Assembly (NCBI GenBank): GCA_963931925.1
Contig: OZ007570.1
Location: 38,910,057-38,974,056 of the forward strand
Source: Onchidella celtica
Lineage: Eukaryota > Mollusca > Gastropoda > Systellommatophora > Onchidiidae
Reading direction: 5' to 3'
Length of the DNA stretch: 64,000 nt
The stretch's first letter is position 1, and every line of letters starts with the position of its first letter. This document shows positions 63,669 through 64,000 of this stretch, piece after piece. The position numbers and the translations under genes were made by a program. The notes under the pieces were generated by a model. That model was not told the DNA's origin. It was given only the letters and a program-made list of their open reading frames with translations, and did not search any database.

Positions 63669-64000
63669 ATATTGCCGATGGCACTGATAAGGCTAACAAC
63701 TGAACTGTGATTACTAGCATAATTATTTTCAAGCGTTTGCAACCTTAATGTAGCGATTTATTTCCCTATGTATGTTACACTGCAATCGAAGCTTTTAATA
63801 CCGTCTTCGTCTTCCTTTCATTTTATTTACCGCTGTATATTCTCCTTAATCCTGCGTTGTCATTTTCTCGTTGCAATTTCATTTCTCCCTCTCAAACCAC
63901 GAGAATAATACCATCTATCTCAAAACACGAAGTGTAATTAGGTTGTAAATACCATCGATTTCAGGTAATCCCTATGCTTTTCACTGATAGATCATAGGCA
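63669..64000. other. Unassigned end of window
   Basis: Nothing recognised. Confidence 0.35.

Overview
The window looks like gene-poor, repeat-dense nuclear DNA of an invertebrate animal. The mix of a Tx1/L1-like LINE, an RTE-like LINE, tRNA-derived SINEs, many MITEs and very long tetranucleotide tracts fits a lophotrochozoan, most likely a mollusc. That placement is inference from repeat content; no marker gene is present. Nothing bacterial, organellar, retroviral or Polinton-like was recognised.

Layout. 0-7 kb: SINE and MITE copies, a 29-bp minisatellite and tetranucleotide tracts. 7118-11075: a full-length RTE-like LINE on the minus strand, bounded by a perfect 13-bp target-site duplication. 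11.4-17.7 kb: a tRNA-derived SINE, a 64-bp satellite of 49 units with a 17-unit higher-order duplication, a second SINE that inserted at its edge, and 31-bp and 51-bp minisatellites. 18-24 kb: GA/CT tracts, fold-back MITEs and two more SINE copies. 24-34 kb: 45-bp and 40-bp minisatellites, a cluster of MITEs and a Charlie-like hAT relic. 34-38 kb: hAT-type MITEs with 8-bp duplications. 38.3 kb: the only recognisable host-type coding exon, the N-terminal half of a THAP domain behind a CRE/ETS/YY1-like promoter. 39-54 kb: nested LINE tails and MITEs, a CTTT tract, a GATA/GGAT tract and a 99-bp tandem repeat. 55.6-60.4 kb: an apparently intact two-ORF Tx1/L1-like LINE on the minus strand. 61-64 kb: relics of the same families.

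How the parts relate. The two LINEs carry complete catalytic motifs and could be, or recently have been, active. The SINEs and short LINE tails must borrow enzymes from autonomous LINEs. The MITEs would depend on transposases encoded elsewhere. Insertions into one another give relative ages: hAT MITE into LINE tail E, SINE-like tail F into LINE tail E, SINE-1 into MITE-B, and SINE-1 into the 64-bp satellite. I found no convincing multi-exon host gene and no wholly new gene system. The most unusual items are the higher-order satellite, the composite tandem-plus-inverted MITE-H, and the in-frame stop between a leader ORF and the RTE-like polyprotein.
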